A stretch of 64,000 nucleotides of DNA from Mycolicibacterium sp. lyk4-40-TYG-92. Lineage in GTDB: Bacteria > Actinomycetota > Actinomycetes > Mycobacteriales > Mycobacteriaceae. Shown here one piece after another: positions 27,425-36,009 of the stretch (position 1 is the first letter of the stretch; every line of letters starts with the position of its first letter). Below the pieces are notes generated by a model, which saw only the letters and a list, made by a program, of their open reading frames with translations, searched no databases and had not been told where the DNA came from. The translations under genes and the position numbers were made by a program. The DNA is taken from the NCBI RefSeq assembly GCF_030209435.1, contig NZ_JARVRX010000003.1, positions 186,001-250,000 on the forward strand, read 5' to 3'.

Positions 27425-29869
27425 TCAGCCGGCGTGTGCGGCCGAGGCTCCGCCGCTCGCGGCGGTCGACTTCGCGGCGCCATCCTTCTTCTGCCGTTTG
27501 GTCTTAGGCGCGTCCGTCTTGGTCGACGCGTCGGCCTTGGCAGTCTTGTCGGACTTGTCCTTGGCGGCCTTGTCCGTCTTCGCCGGCTTGTCGGCCTTCT
27601 TGTCCTTGCCCGCGGTCGACGTGCCGTCCGCGTCGTCGGCGGCGTGCTTGGGCTTCTTGCCGCTGTCCGGCGTGGACGGCGTGCCTTCTGCCGCGGCGTG
27701 CTTGCCCGAAGACTGCTCGGTGTCCGTCTTGGTATCGGACTTCGGGTCGGTCTTCGGGTCGGTCTTGGTGTCTTCCGCCTTGGGCTCGGACTTCGGGTCG
27801 GTCTTGGGATCGGTCTTGGGATCTTCGACGGTCGGCGTGGTGCCGGTCTTGTCCTCGGCCGTCTTGTCCTTCTCGCCGGCCGTCTGATCGGCGGCCTGCT
27901 TGCCGTCCTTCTTCGAACCGCTGAGGCCGGTGAGGCCGGCCGACAGCGGCGCCAGCTTCGGCGTGGTCGACGGAATATCGGTCGCGGCCGTCGAGCTGAT
28001 GACGCCCTCCTTGGCCGCCAGCGAGTTGACGGTCGCGCCCTGCGTGAGGCCGCCCACGGTACCCAGCACGCCCTTGAGCAGGTTCTGGACCGTGCCCGCC
28101 AGGCCGCCCAGCGGGTTGAAGTTGCCGAGCTTGCCGCCGGTGAGCAGCTTGATCAGCGCTTCGACCGCGTTGTCCGGTGCATCCGTCGGGTTGGCGCTGA
28201 AGAATTCCTTCTTGAATCCCGCCACCAGCGAGTTCATGATGTCCGCCGGCACCTTCTGCCAGTTGACATTCGGGAACGAGAAGAACGGCGTCGGGGTGCC
28301 GGGGTCGTTCAGCGTGCGGCTGTAGGTGCCGTCCGGGTTGCGGACCACGTCGGTGTAGCCCAGGTTCACCAGGCTGGTCATGGCCGGCGCGAGTGCGTTG
28401 GCCAGCTTGTAGATGGGCGAACCCAGCGTCCCGAAGCTGACCATGTTGAGCACGTCACCGGTGAGGTACATCGGTTCCATCAACGGCAACGTGTTGGTCG
28501 GGATCGTCAGATAGATGTTGACGGCCAACGGGTTTCCGGTCAGCAGGCCGCCGGTGAGGGCGCCAAGCTGCGTGGTCAGCTGGTTGGTCAGGGTGGCGGT
28601 CGAGATGCCGCGCAGCAGGTAGGTCGGCAGCGTGCCGGCGACCAGGTTGTTCGCCAGGCTGAACGGGTTGGGCCAGGCGGCCAGGTCCGAGAACGGCTGG
28701 TATTCGAGGGTCGCGTCGACCTTGATCGGCAGCAGGTTCGCGCCGCCGATGCCCAATCCGGTGTTCAGCAGCGGGATGCCACCGCTGTTCGCGGCGTGCA
28801 CGTCCGGGGTGATCAGGTTGATGCCCAGCAGGTCGCCGATCGGGTAGAAGCGCGCCAGCAGACCGCCGTTGGCGCGGCCCAGGTTGTTCAGCAGGATCAT
28901 GGGCAGGACGGTCAGACTGCCGAGGACCGGGCCCGCATGATTGGCCCCACCCGGCTGGTTCGCCAGGTCCGCCAGCACCTTCGAGTACGCCTGTCCCATG
29001 GAGAACGCGCCGAGTCCGAAGCCGACGGACAACGGCACCCGCACGTCGATCAGGTCCAGCTTGTCGAGGCCGATGGCGCCGCCGACGGTGTCGATAGCAA
29101 GCTTCAGCGCAGTGACCAGCGGCCCCAGCACCGGGAGCTGCCCGGCCCGGCCCAACACGGTGTCGAGCAGGCCCATCGCGCCGACATCGAGGTACTCGGT
29201 GTTGTTGATCTCGTTCGCGATCGCGTTCGCAGTGCCCGGGGTCCAGCCCAGGTCCAGACCGGCGATCTTCAGCAGCGTGAACACCGGACCGGCGGTGACG
29301 ATGTTGACGCCGGGGACGTTCAAGTCGCTCAGGTCGAGGATGTTGTCGAGGTGGATGCCCAGAATGTCCAGCAGACCGCTGAGCGTCACGTTGCCCTGGG
29401 CGTCCATGATGCCCAGCCCATTCAGCAGCGGAACCAGCGCACCGGTGATGAGCGGCCCCAGCGCGGCGCTCAGCAGCGGCGTCAGCTTGATGGGCAGTGC
29501 ATCGAGGATCTGGCTGAGCAGATTCTTCGGCAGCTGGTTGATGAGGTTGGTCAGGTTCAGCCCGCTGAGGCCGCCGATGCCGCTGAGCGCCTGGACGAGC
29601 GGCGGCAACAGCGCCTCGACGCCGCCCTGGGCCAGGTTGTACGCGGCATTGCCGACGCCGAAGGTGATGTCGGGCAGGACGCCCGGCTTCGGGAACGGCG
29701 TGGTGAACGCGGACAGGTTGACGGCCGAGTGCGACGACGGCACCACCCGGGGCGTCGGGGCGTTCGGCACCGAGGCCGTCACCGTCATTGCGGTAGCTGT
29801 TGCGACAGTCGCACCCAGCAATGCCGCCCGCTTTGCTTGAACCCGCCCAGCCAGATGCGTAACAGCCAT
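27425..29869 (-). CDS. Large secreted protein with divergent PE-PPE-type hydrolase domain and Lys/Asp/Thr tail
   Basis: 814 residues from ATG 29867-29869 (MAVTHLAGRVQAKRAALLGA), giving a signal-like N-terminus. Residues 50-260 are Leu/Gly/Asn-rich. The conserved domain, about 275-560, has GAFSMGQAYSKVLADL (Ser290 at the elbow), RANGGLLARFYP, LEYQPFSDLAAW, NTLPLMEPMYLTGDVLN and MTSLVNLGYTD, parallel to the protein at 20786 and reminiscent of the PE-PPE hydrolase domain. The final ~200 residues are repetitive and charged (PKTDPKTDPKSEPKAEDTKT, KPKHAADDADG). No PE or PPE domain. It sits 411 nt downstream of the mce1 operon end. Likely exported; enzymatic function unproven. Confidence 0.7.
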   Translation of the reverse strand: MAVTHLAGRVQAKRAALLGATVATATAMTVTASVPNAPTPRVVPSSHSAVNLSAFTTPFPKPGVLPDITFGVGNAAYNLAQGGVEALLPPLVQALSGIGGLSGLNLTNLINQLPKNLLSQILDALPIKLTPLLSAALGPLITGALVPLLNGLGIMDAQGNVTLSGLLDILGIHLDNILDLSDLNVPGVNIVTAGPVFTLLKIAGLDLGWTPGTANAIANEINNTEYLDVGAMGLLDTVLGRAGQLPVLGPLVTALKLAIDTVGGAIGLDKLDLIDVRVPLSVGFGLGAFSMGQAYSKVLADLANQPGGANHAGPVLGSLTVLPMILLNNLGRANGGLLARFYPIGDLLGINLITPDVHAANSGGIPLLNTGLGIGGANLLPIKVDATLEYQPFSDLAAWPNPFSLANNLVAGTLPTYLLRGISTATLTNQLTTQLGALTGGLLTGNPLAVNIYLTIPTNTLPLMEPMYLTGDVLNMVSFGTLGSPIYKLANALAPAMTSLVNLGYTDVVRNPDGTYSRTLNDPGTPTPFFSFPNVNWQKVPADIMNSLVAGFKKEFFSANPTDAPDNAVEALIKLLTGGKLGNFNPLGGLAGTVQNLLKGVLGTVGGLTQGATVNSLAAKEGVISSTAATDIPSTTPKLAPLSAGLTGLSGSKKDGKQAADQTAGEKDKTAEDKTGTTPTVEDPKTDPKTDPKSEPKAEDTKTDPKTDPKSDTKTDTEQSSGKHAAAEGTPSTPDSGKKPKHAADDADGTSTAGKDKKADKPAKTDKAAKDKSDKTAKADASTKTDAPKTKRQKKDGAAKSTAASGGASAAHAG

Positions 29870-30280
29870 TTGCCCCGTCCCCTCAGCCGCCACAATCGGT
29901 TATCAACCGGACGGTAACATTAATGCATCGCAGCTCCAACACGCACCTTGACCTGCCGCTTTCCCAGATCTGGCAAACGGGTGAACGGAGCCCGCACAGC
30001 GCGGCGAAGACCGTGAAGTCAGCTAATTTTCATCTCGCGAAAATTGTTTGCTGGATGCGGCTCGGGCCGACACTGCATCACGGGCAGGACCCCGCTGGAT
30101 ATTGACGCCGAAGGTCACTGTGATGCGCAGCTGCTGCAGGTCCAGACGTGATTCAGGCCATACTCGGCACATGCAGTCGAACCGTGCTGCGCTTCGCCGC
30201 CACCTCGGCACAGCCGATTCACAGTGTGCTGACAGGTAGCGCGCGTCAATTCAGGCAAACGCGCAAAATATCGGCTGCCG
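29870..30280 (-). promoter_or_regulatory. 411-nt upstream region with AT-rich inverted repeat
   Basis: No gene is visible here. It should hold the promoter of the secreted protein starting at 29869 and the end of the mce1 transcript. AATTTTC (30025-30031) and GAAAATT (30039-30045) form a perfect 7-bp inverted repeat in an AT-rich patch about 160 nt upstream of that start. No convincing terminator for the mce1 operon was found. Confidence 0.35.
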
Positions 30281-31144
30281 CTAGATCTGGGGCGTCAGAT
30301 CCAATTTGGTCAGGGCACTCATCTGGCTGACCTTCCAATCAGCGCCGGAACGCTTCAGGGTCAGCCGATATGACAGGTACCGCAGCGAGGGGATGCCCTT
30401 GGTCAGCGGACTGGTCGCGACCGAGTTGGTGTAGACGATCGCAGTGGCCTCATTTGCACTGATACTTTCCACCGCTGTGCCCATCACCTTGGTCTGGTTG
30501 GTGACCTGGGCCTGCTTGTTGCTGGCGACGATCGAATCAACGAACTTGCGGTACTCCTCGGCGAAACCGCCGGCCAGATACTGCTGCGACCGGTCCGCCA
30601 GCTTGTCCATGTCGTTGGGCGAGTACGACCACAACGTCGTCACCGCCGCGGCAGCGATCTTGGCGACCTCGAACTTGTTCTGGACCAGGGCGCGATCGGC
30701 CAGATAAGGCTGCACCGCGGCACCCGCGAACGCCGCAGCACCGACGAACAGGGCCCCCGCCACGACACCCGCGGCCAGCAGCCGGCGCCCGGCAGGGCGA
30801 TGGGGCACCAGCACCACGGGCGCCGCTTCGGTCTTCTCCCCGGCTACCGCGTCAGCCGCTTCGCTGCCCGAATCTTCCTGTATAGCAACGTCTTCCGGCT
30901 TCTCGGCGACTTCCTCGGCCGGCGCGTCAGCAGCCTTTTCGGCCGGGGTTGCAGCGTCAGCGGTGGCGTCCGCAGCGGCCGCGGCGTCGACGGTCTTCTG
31001 CCGGGGCAGACGGTGCCGGCGGCGGGCCGCCTTGCCCTGCGGGGCGTCGGCCGTCCCCTGCGGGGCCTCGGCCGTCCCCTGCGGAGCATCGGCCACAGAC
31101 TCCCCGGGGGTCACATCACCGGATTCATGCGGCTGATCTTCCAC
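30281..31144 (-). CDS. Mce-associated membrane protein (Rv0178-like)
   Basis: 287 residues from GTG 31142-31144 (VEDQPHESGDVTPGE); the exact start is uncertain because the N-terminal 120 residues are low complexity. That region has repeats of (D/E)APQGT and Ala/Glu-rich stretches. A single membrane helix (LLAAGVVAGALFVGAAAFAG) follows at about 140-160, then an exported domain of about 130 residues typical of Mce-associated proteins: SPNDMDKLADRSQQYLAGGFAEEYRKFVDS and TNSVATSPLTKGIPSLRYLSYRLTLKRSG. Such proteins are thought to stabilise or assist the Mce lipid importer. It is the last gene of the mce1 operon and overlaps its upstream neighbour by 34 nt. Confidence 0.75.
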   Translation of the reverse strand: MEDQPHESGDVTPGESVADAPQGTAEAPQGTADAPQGKAARRRHRLPRQKTVDAAAAADATADAATPAEKAADAPAEEVAEKPEDVAIQEDSGSEAADAVAGEKTEAAPVVLVPHRPAGRRLLAAGVVAGALFVGAAAFAGAAVQPYLADRALVQNKFEVAKIAAAAVTTLWSYSPNDMDKLADRSQQYLAGGFAEEYRKFVDSIVASNKQAQVTNQTKVMGTAVESISANEATAIVYTNSVATSPLTKGIPSLRYLSYRLTLKRSGADWKVSQMSALTKLDLTPQI

Positions 31145-31674
31145 TGCTGCCCTTCCTGCGTAGCCGTTACCACCCAACGCGAGCCACTTTCCACGGTCGC
31201 ATTGCCGTCCGGCGTCGTCGTCGTCAGCTTCATCGCGATCAGCACGTCCGCGCTGCCGTCGTCGTTCCACCGCCCGACGCCCGCGTCCTCGACGCTTCCC
31301 TCCGCCGGTTGCGCGCGCGCCACCTGCATCAGAATCTGGTCGTGCTTGTCCTTGAACTGCTTGGCGAACTCGCCGGTGGACTGCCCCGCGATCTTCTCGA
31401 CGTAGGCGTTGGCGTGGAACGGGTCGACCGCCGTGAAGCCCCTCATGAACTCCTTCACGTAGCCCAGCACGGCCGCCGACTTGGCCTGACTCGCCACGTC
31501 CTTCTCGTGCTGGACCAGCAGGTACGTGCTGGCCGCGATCGCGGCGAGCACCAAAACCGTTGTGACACAGGCAATCACCGTCAGCACCACACGCCGGGGC
31601 ACCGCCGCGGCGGCCTTGAAGTAGTCGCCGGCAACGAAGCGCTCGGCGGCATCGATCTTGCGACGCGGGCTCAT
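31111..31674 (-). CDS. Mce-associated membrane protein (Rv0177-like)
   Basis: 187 residues. The frame is open far upstream, but ATG 31672-31674 overlaps the stop of the preceding gene by one base (TGATG), the pattern expected in this operon, and gives a normal N-terminus MSPRRKIDAAERFVAGDY. One transmembrane helix (VVLTVIACVTTVLVLAAIAAS, about 28-50), then an external domain with the Mce-associated pattern: FMRGFTAVDPFHANAYVEKI, GEFAKQFKDKHDQIL and RWVVTATQEGQQWKISRMNPV. No enzymatic motif. Confidence 0.8.
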   Translation of the reverse strand: MSPRRKIDAAERFVAGDYFKAAAAVPRRVVLTVIACVTTVLVLAAIAASTYLLVQHEKDVASQAKSAAVLGYVKEFMRGFTAVDPFHANAYVEKIAGQSTGEFAKQFKDKHDQILMQVARAQPAEGSVEDAGVGRWNDDGSADVLIAMKLTTTTPDGNATVESGSRWVVTATQEGQQWKISRMNPVM

Positions 31675-32645
31675 CAGCGTCCTCCCCGCGGGCTCTTGAG
31701 CACCGTCAGATTCGACAACTGCCACTTGCCGTCGTGCGACTTCACGAAGTCGACGCGCACGGTGGCGGTGATGAATCGCAGCGTGTTTGCATCGACGCCG
31801 CGCTGTCCCTGCAGCGCGAGCAGCATCGTCGCCTGATCCGTGCCGGCGCTGAGGATCGCGCTGCTCACCGCGTAGTACTGGTTGGTCGTCGGCTTCTTGC
31901 TGACCGCTTGCTGCTGCTTGATCAGCTGGTCGCGGTATCCGTCGGTGACCAACGCCTGGGCGGTCTTGAAGTCGTTCTGATACGTGTCGATCCCGTAGCT
32001 CAGGACGTGCTCGACGATCTTGGGACCCTGCTCGGAAATCTGGTGCCGCGCCTCGTCGACCGCGCGGTCGTGCCGGAACTGCACGCCGTAGCTCAGCCCC
32101 ACTGCCGCCAGACAGACCAGGGCAGCGGCCACGAGCACCTGCCCGGCCCGCCGGCCGGGGTCCTGTTCGGGAGCCGGTACGACGCGAACTTCGGTGTGCA
32201 GCAAGAGATCTGCGAAAGTGCGGTGCCGCGGATCCCACAACGGCCACAGCCAGCCCAGCAGCACCGCGGCGGTGTCCAACAGATGCGCGACGTCACGCAG
32301 GACCAGTCGGCCCATACCGGCGGGAACACCGGCGGGCACCCGCTCCACCCGAATCGAGAACAGCGAGCGGCCCAGGCTCCAGCCGGTGATCGACGGCAGC
32401 AGCCACCGGTTCACCAGGATCGCGGCCGCGGCCAGCGTCGCCACGGCCGCGTACACCCACAGCATCCAGTCGGCCCGGGCGGCGTAGCCCAGCAGGGCCA
32501 TGACAGCGATGATCGCCACGCCCAGCACGACGTCCAGCGCGAAAGCACCGGCCCGCGCCGGCCATGAGGCCAACACCGGTGCCGCTTCGAAGTCGGACCC
32601 CGTGCTCACTGCCTCGGCGCTCGTCGTCTCCTGACCAACCGTCAC
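31674..32645 (-). CDS. RDD-domain Mce-associated membrane protein (Rv0176-like)
   Basis: 323 residues from GTG 32643-32645, overlapping the previous gene stop (GTGA). The N-terminal half is an RDD domain: the defining Arg-Asp-Asp set is recognisable as PARAGAFALDVVLG, SLGRSLFSIRV and DPRHRTFADLLLHTEVRVV, with several membrane helices. A further helix (AGQVLVAAALVCLAAVGLSYG) leads to an exported Mce-associated domain ending KWQLSNLTVLKSP. The combination is that of Rv0176 in the M. tuberculosis mce1 operon. It may position the accessory proteins around the transporter. Confidence 0.8.
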   Translation of the reverse strand: MTVGQETTSAEAVSTGSDFEAAPVLASWPARAGAFALDVVLGVAIIAVMALLGYAARADWMLWVYAAVATLAAAAILVNRWLLPSITGWSLGRSLFSIRVERVPAGVPAGMGRLVLRDVAHLLDTAAVLLGWLWPLWDPRHRTFADLLLHTEVRVVPAPEQDPGRRAGQVLVAAALVCLAAVGLSYGVQFRHDRAVDEARHQISEQGPKIVEHVLSYGIDTYQNDFKTAQALVTDGYRDQLIKQQQAVSKKPTTNQYYAVSSAILSAGTDQATMLLALQGQRGVDANTLRFITATVRVDFVKSHDGKWQLSNLTVLKSPRGGR

Positions 32646-33286
32646 GAGGTGACCTGGTCGAGCTTGGCCACCTTGAACTTCCCGTCCACCGGTGCCATCT
32701 GCGCCCGCATCCGGTAGCCGACTTCCTTGTCCTTCTCGGCGCTGTTGTTGATCTTCACGCGCACCGCCACCAGGACGTCGATGGACCCGTCGTCATTGTG
32801 CTTCTCGACGGCCGCCCGCATCTGCGCGATCTGCACCTGCACGTTGGCGGCCTTGTACGCCTCGAGAGTGATGCCACTCATGAACGACGCCTGCGTCTGA
32901 TACGCACCGGTGGCGCACTCGATGATCTTCGTCTGTGCCGCGATCATGGCCGACGTGTCGGGGGCCTGGGTGGCCGTGACGCAGTCCTTGGCCGCCGCGA
33001 TGGCGGCGGTCTCGTTCGCCGCGAGCGCCTGGCTCTCCCGATGCGACTTGAGCGCGAACCAGCCGCCCGTGCCGACCGCGGCGGCCAGCACCACGAGCGC
33101 CAGGCACACCGTCAGGGCGATGCCCCGCCCGATGCGGGCGGGGCGCTGCGCACCCGCTGATTCGCCGGTTTCGCCCGGCGTCTCGATCGATTCCTCGGCA
33201 GACGGCTCTGTCGTCACCACGTCCGGGGACGTGACGTCCTGCTCATCGGTGGGGTTCAGCTGGCTGGTGCCAGCATCTCCTTCCAT
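32642..33286 (-). CDS. Mce-associated membrane protein (Rv0175-like)
   Basis: 214 residues. An acidic, disordered cytosolic N-terminus of about 50 residues (TEPSAEESIETPGETGES) precedes a membrane helix at about 55-77 (LTVCLALVVLAAAVGTGGWF) and an external domain with two cysteines (AAKDCVTATQ, KIIECATGAY) likely disulfide-bonded. Ends KFKVAKLDQV. The ATG lies 31 nt inside the 3' end of mce1F. First of four accessory genes following mce1F. Confidence 0.8.
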   Translation of the reverse strand: MEGDAGTSQLNPTDEQDVTSPDVVTTEPSAEESIETPGETGESAGAQRPARIGRGIALTVCLALVVLAAAVGTGGWFALKSHRESQALAANETAAIAAAKDCVTATQAPDTSAMIAAQTKIIECATGAYQTQASFMSGITLEAYKAANVQVQIAQMRAAVEKHNDDGSIDVLVAVRVKINNSAEKDKEVGYRMRAQMAPVDGKFKVAKLDQVTS

Positions 33287-34815
33287 CCGTCGTCTCCTGG
33301 GTTGCTCGAGTTACTGACCGAATACTTCACACCGTTCGGTCCGACCACCTGACCGCTCTGCGGGTTGTAGGTGGCCTGTGGTCCTGCTGCCGGAGTGTAG
33401 AGGCACTTGTTGGGCTGCTGCCCGCTGCACTCCACTGTGCCCTGGCCCGGCGCACTGACCGGGTCGCTGGACGGGGCCGACGCCCGCTCCGGTGGCGGCA
33501 GCATGTTCGCCGGCAGCGGGTTCATCCCGTTGTTGATCGACGGCGCCGGGATCACCTTGCCCGGGTCGACCGGCTGATCACAACGCGCCGCCGGAGCCGG
33601 GCAGTTCACGATCTGATCCGGCGTGCCGTACCACGGGTTGGTGCCCAGCGGCTCATACGGCTTGTTGTCGCGGCACTCCATGGGGCTTGCCGCGCGCTTG
33701 GCCGGGTTGTCCACACAGGGCAGGTTGCGCGAACCGCGGACCGTGTTCTGGGCGTCCTTCGGAATCTTGCAATACAGGCCCGACTCCAGCGGCGCCGTCG
33801 ACGTGTCCGCCGGGGAACGCCACTGCGACGCCGGCAGGAAGCCGGTGAGGCACGGCGGCGGCTGGTTGATGCCCAGCGCCAGGTTGATCGGGAGTTCCTT
33901 CTCGTAGACCGCGGTCAGCGAGTCGACGATCGGACCGGCCATCGGCAGCACCACCAGCACCTGCTCGAGGCCCTTGTTGTAGCGCTTGAGCATGTCCAAC
34001 ACGATCTCGACGTTGGCCAGCGACTGCGGCAACGCGTCACGAACCTCGCCGAACACGGCGTTGAGCTGGTCGGCCGTGGGCGCGCCCTGTTGGATGGCGC
34101 CGCGCAGTGCCGCGTCCTGCTGCGCAGATTGCGAGGCCAGCACATTCAGGTTCCGGGCCCACCGCGAGATGGCGTCACCGGACTTGACCTGGCTGTCGAT
34201 GATCGGCGCCGAGTTCTGGATGATGTTGTCGACCGAACCGAGGTTGTCCTTGAAGTCCCCCGCCAGCGCCTGGGTGCCGTCGACGAGGTGCTGCAGTGAC
34301 GGGCCGAGCCCGCCGACCGCCTCCGCGGTGTAGTCGAGCAGCGCCCCGATCTTCTCCTTGGGCAGGGCCTGGAGTGCGTTCTGCGTCGCGTCGAGTGCCG
34401 GGCCCACCTCTTTGGGCACCGACCCCTTGGTGATCGTCTGACCGGACGAGAGGTACTTCGTCGACGGGTTCTCCGGCGGCACCAGATCGATGAACTGCTC
34501 ACCGACCGCAGACACCGAGTGCACGTTCGCCGTGACGTTGTCCGGGATGTTGATCCCGTTGTCGACGTCCATGGTCACCCGGGCGCCCTTGGCGGTCGGT
34601 TCGACCGCCAGCACCTTGCCCACGGTGTTGCCGAGGTAGGTGACGTTGGCGGTCTTGTACAGGCCGGCCGAGTTGGGCAGTTCGGCGTACAGGCGGTGCA
34701 TGCCCACGCCGAGGTAGGTCGGCAACTTGAGGTACACCAGGGACAGCCCGACCAGAGCCGCGACGGTCACGATGCTGAAGATGATCAGCTGAATCTTCAG
34801 AAATCGGGTGAGCAT
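33256..34815 (-). CDS. mce1F: Mce1F, MCE-family lipid-transport subunit
   Basis: 519 residues (Mtb Mce1F about 515). One N-terminal membrane helix (IQLIIFSIVTVAALVGLSLVYL), the MCE domain at about 35-120 (GVGMHRLYAELPNSAGLYKTANVTYLGNTVGKV), then a long helical stalk region to about 300 that builds the periplasmic needle, and a Pro/Asn/Gln-rich C-terminus from about 330. The helical part contains the common MCE segments (GLGPSLQHLVDGTQALAGDF, SLANVEIVLDMLKRYNKGLEQ). As part of the hexamer with Mce1A-E it shuttles fatty or mycolic acids from the outer envelope to YrbE1AB. It begins 3 nt after mce1E. Confidence 0.9.
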   Translation of the reverse strand: MLTRFLKIQLIIFSIVTVAALVGLSLVYLKLPTYLGVGMHRLYAELPNSAGLYKTANVTYLGNTVGKVLAVEPTAKGARVTMDVDNGINIPDNVTANVHSVSAVGEQFIDLVPPENPSTKYLSSGQTITKGSVPKEVGPALDATQNALQALPKEKIGALLDYTAEAVGGLGPSLQHLVDGTQALAGDFKDNLGSVDNIIQNSAPIIDSQVKSGDAISRWARNLNVLASQSAQQDAALRGAIQQGAPTADQLNAVFGEVRDALPQSLANVEIVLDMLKRYNKGLEQVLVVLPMAGPIVDSLTAVYEKELPINLALGINQPPPCLTGFLPASQWRSPADTSTAPLESGLYCKIPKDAQNTVRGSRNLPCVDNPAKRAASPMECRDNKPYEPLGTNPWYGTPDQIVNCPAPAARCDQPVDPGKVIPAPSINNGMNPLPANMLPPPERASAPSSDPVSAPGQGTVECSGQQPNKCLYTPAAGPQATYNPQSGQVVGPNGVKYSVSNSSNPGDDGWKEMLAPAS

Positions 34816-34818
34816 CGG

Positions 34819-36009
34819 TCACTCCCCCCTTTCCACACGCGGGCCGCCGGGGGCGGTGGCCGGGTTCGGGGTGAATCGAACGTCCGGGATCATCGTCGCC
34901 GGGTCACGGCCCCACGACTGCTCCAGCGCCCGAGCCATACCCGAAAGTCCGGTGCCGGTCAGGATGCCGTTGTCGATGGCACTCAGCGTCAGGTCGAGGT
35001 GCAGCGAGATGTTCATGTAGTCGCCGCGGATGACCTTCGGGATGTTGTCGATCGGGAACGGCAGCGTGAACAGCAGCTTCATGGCCGGCACCAGGTTCGG
35101 TGAAGTCTTGGCGATCTGCTTGAGCGCCCGCTGCAACGTCGCCAGGTTGGTGTGCAGGTTCGCGTTGCTGTTCGACAGCGTGGTGTCCGACGCCTTCGAC
35201 AACCGGCCCAGCGCCAGCACCGCGTTCGAGAACAGGTCCTGGGTCTTGTTGAAGTGCTCGATCAGCGGCGGCGTCTCGGTCAGCACCCGGTCCAGGGTGT
35301 CATTGCGATCCGCGACGACCTTCAGCAACGTGTTGCTCGAGCGAATGGCGCGCGTGATGTCGTCGCGCTGCTGATTGATCTCGTCGGTGAAGGTGTCCAA
35401 CCGGTGCAGGAACTCTTTGATCTGATCCGCGCGCCCGTTGAGGATGTTGTAGACCTCGGACTGGATCTTCTCGATGTTCGGCACACCGCCGCCGTTGAGG
35501 ATCCCGGAGATACCGGCCAGCGTCCGCTCGATGGTCGGGTACGCCGACGAGTTCTTCAACTCGATGGTGTCGCCGTTGCGCAGCGGTTGCGTCGACGGAT
35601 CGGCCGGCGGGTCCAACTCGAGGTGCTGGGCACCCAGGAGGCTGGTCTGCCCGATCTTGGCCTGCACGTTGCGCGGCAGGTTGATGCCGGGGTTCAGATC
35701 CACGGTGAGGGTGGGCACCCAGTTCTTCAGCTCGATGGCCCGCACCCGGCCGACGAACACGTCGGCCACCCGGACCCGGCTGTTGGCGTTGAGGCCCAAC
35801 GTCTCCGGCATCTGGATGTAGATCGTCGAGTGGCCGGCCTCGGTGCCCGGACCACCGGGCAGCGGCACGTTGGCGATACCGCGCCAGCCGCACGAACTGA
35901 GGACCAGCGCCGCGGCCGACAGCACGCCGACCCGGCGGGCATTGCGCGCCCACTTACCGCGGCGTCGCGATGCCGAAGGTGACTTCGGCCCCATGGACCC
36001 GGTCATCAT
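34819..36009 (-). CDS. mce1E: Mce1E (LprK-type) lipoprotein MCE subunit
   Basis: 396 residues. Lipoprotein signal ARRVGVLSAAALVLSSC with lipidated Cys40, as in LprK/Mce1E. The MCE domain follows (YIQMPETLGLNANSRVRVADVFVGRVRAIELKNW, about 68-140), then the helical region with NDTLDRVLTETPPLIEHFNKTQDLF and LDLTLSAIDNGILTGTGLSGMARALEQSW. This is the only subunit with a lipid anchor in place of a transmembrane helix. ATG overlaps the mce1D stop by 4 nt (ATGA). Confidence 0.9.
   Translation of the reverse strand: MMTGSMGPKSPSASRRRGKWARNARRVGVLSAAALVLSSCGWRGIANVPLPGGPGTEAGHSTIYIQMPETLGLNANSRVRVADVFVGRVRAIELKNWVPTLTVDLNPGINLPRNVQAKIGQTSLLGAQHLELDPPADPSTQPLRNGDTIELKNSSAYPTIERTLAGISGILNGGGVPNIEKIQSEVYNILNGRADQIKEFLHRLDTFTDEINQQRDDITRAIRSSNTLLKVVADRNDTLDRVLTETPPLIEHFNKTQDLFSNAVLALGRLSKASDTTLSNSNANLHTNLATLQRALKQIAKTSPNLVPAMKLLFTLPFPIDNIPKVIRGDYMNISLHLDLTLSAIDNGILTGTGLSGMARALEQSWGRDPATMIPDVRFTPNPATAPGGPRVERGE

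Noticed and set aside
26857..27507. Plus-strand frame with hydrophobic Gly/Leu stretch after the glycosidase gene
   Set aside because: It starts inside the glycosidase gene and runs into the next gene's antisense; the hydrophobic run is the mirror of an acidic coding-like minus frame.
27422..29917. 831-codon plus-strand frame opposite the large secreted protein
   Set aside because: Antisense to a protein with signal-like N-terminus and a paralogue; the plus frame is Arg/Gln/Gly-rich with no domain.
29923..30330. Short frames of 60-63 codons in the gap after the mce1 operon
   Set aside because: No ribosome-binding sites, mixed composition and overlapping frames on both strands; nothing supports coding.
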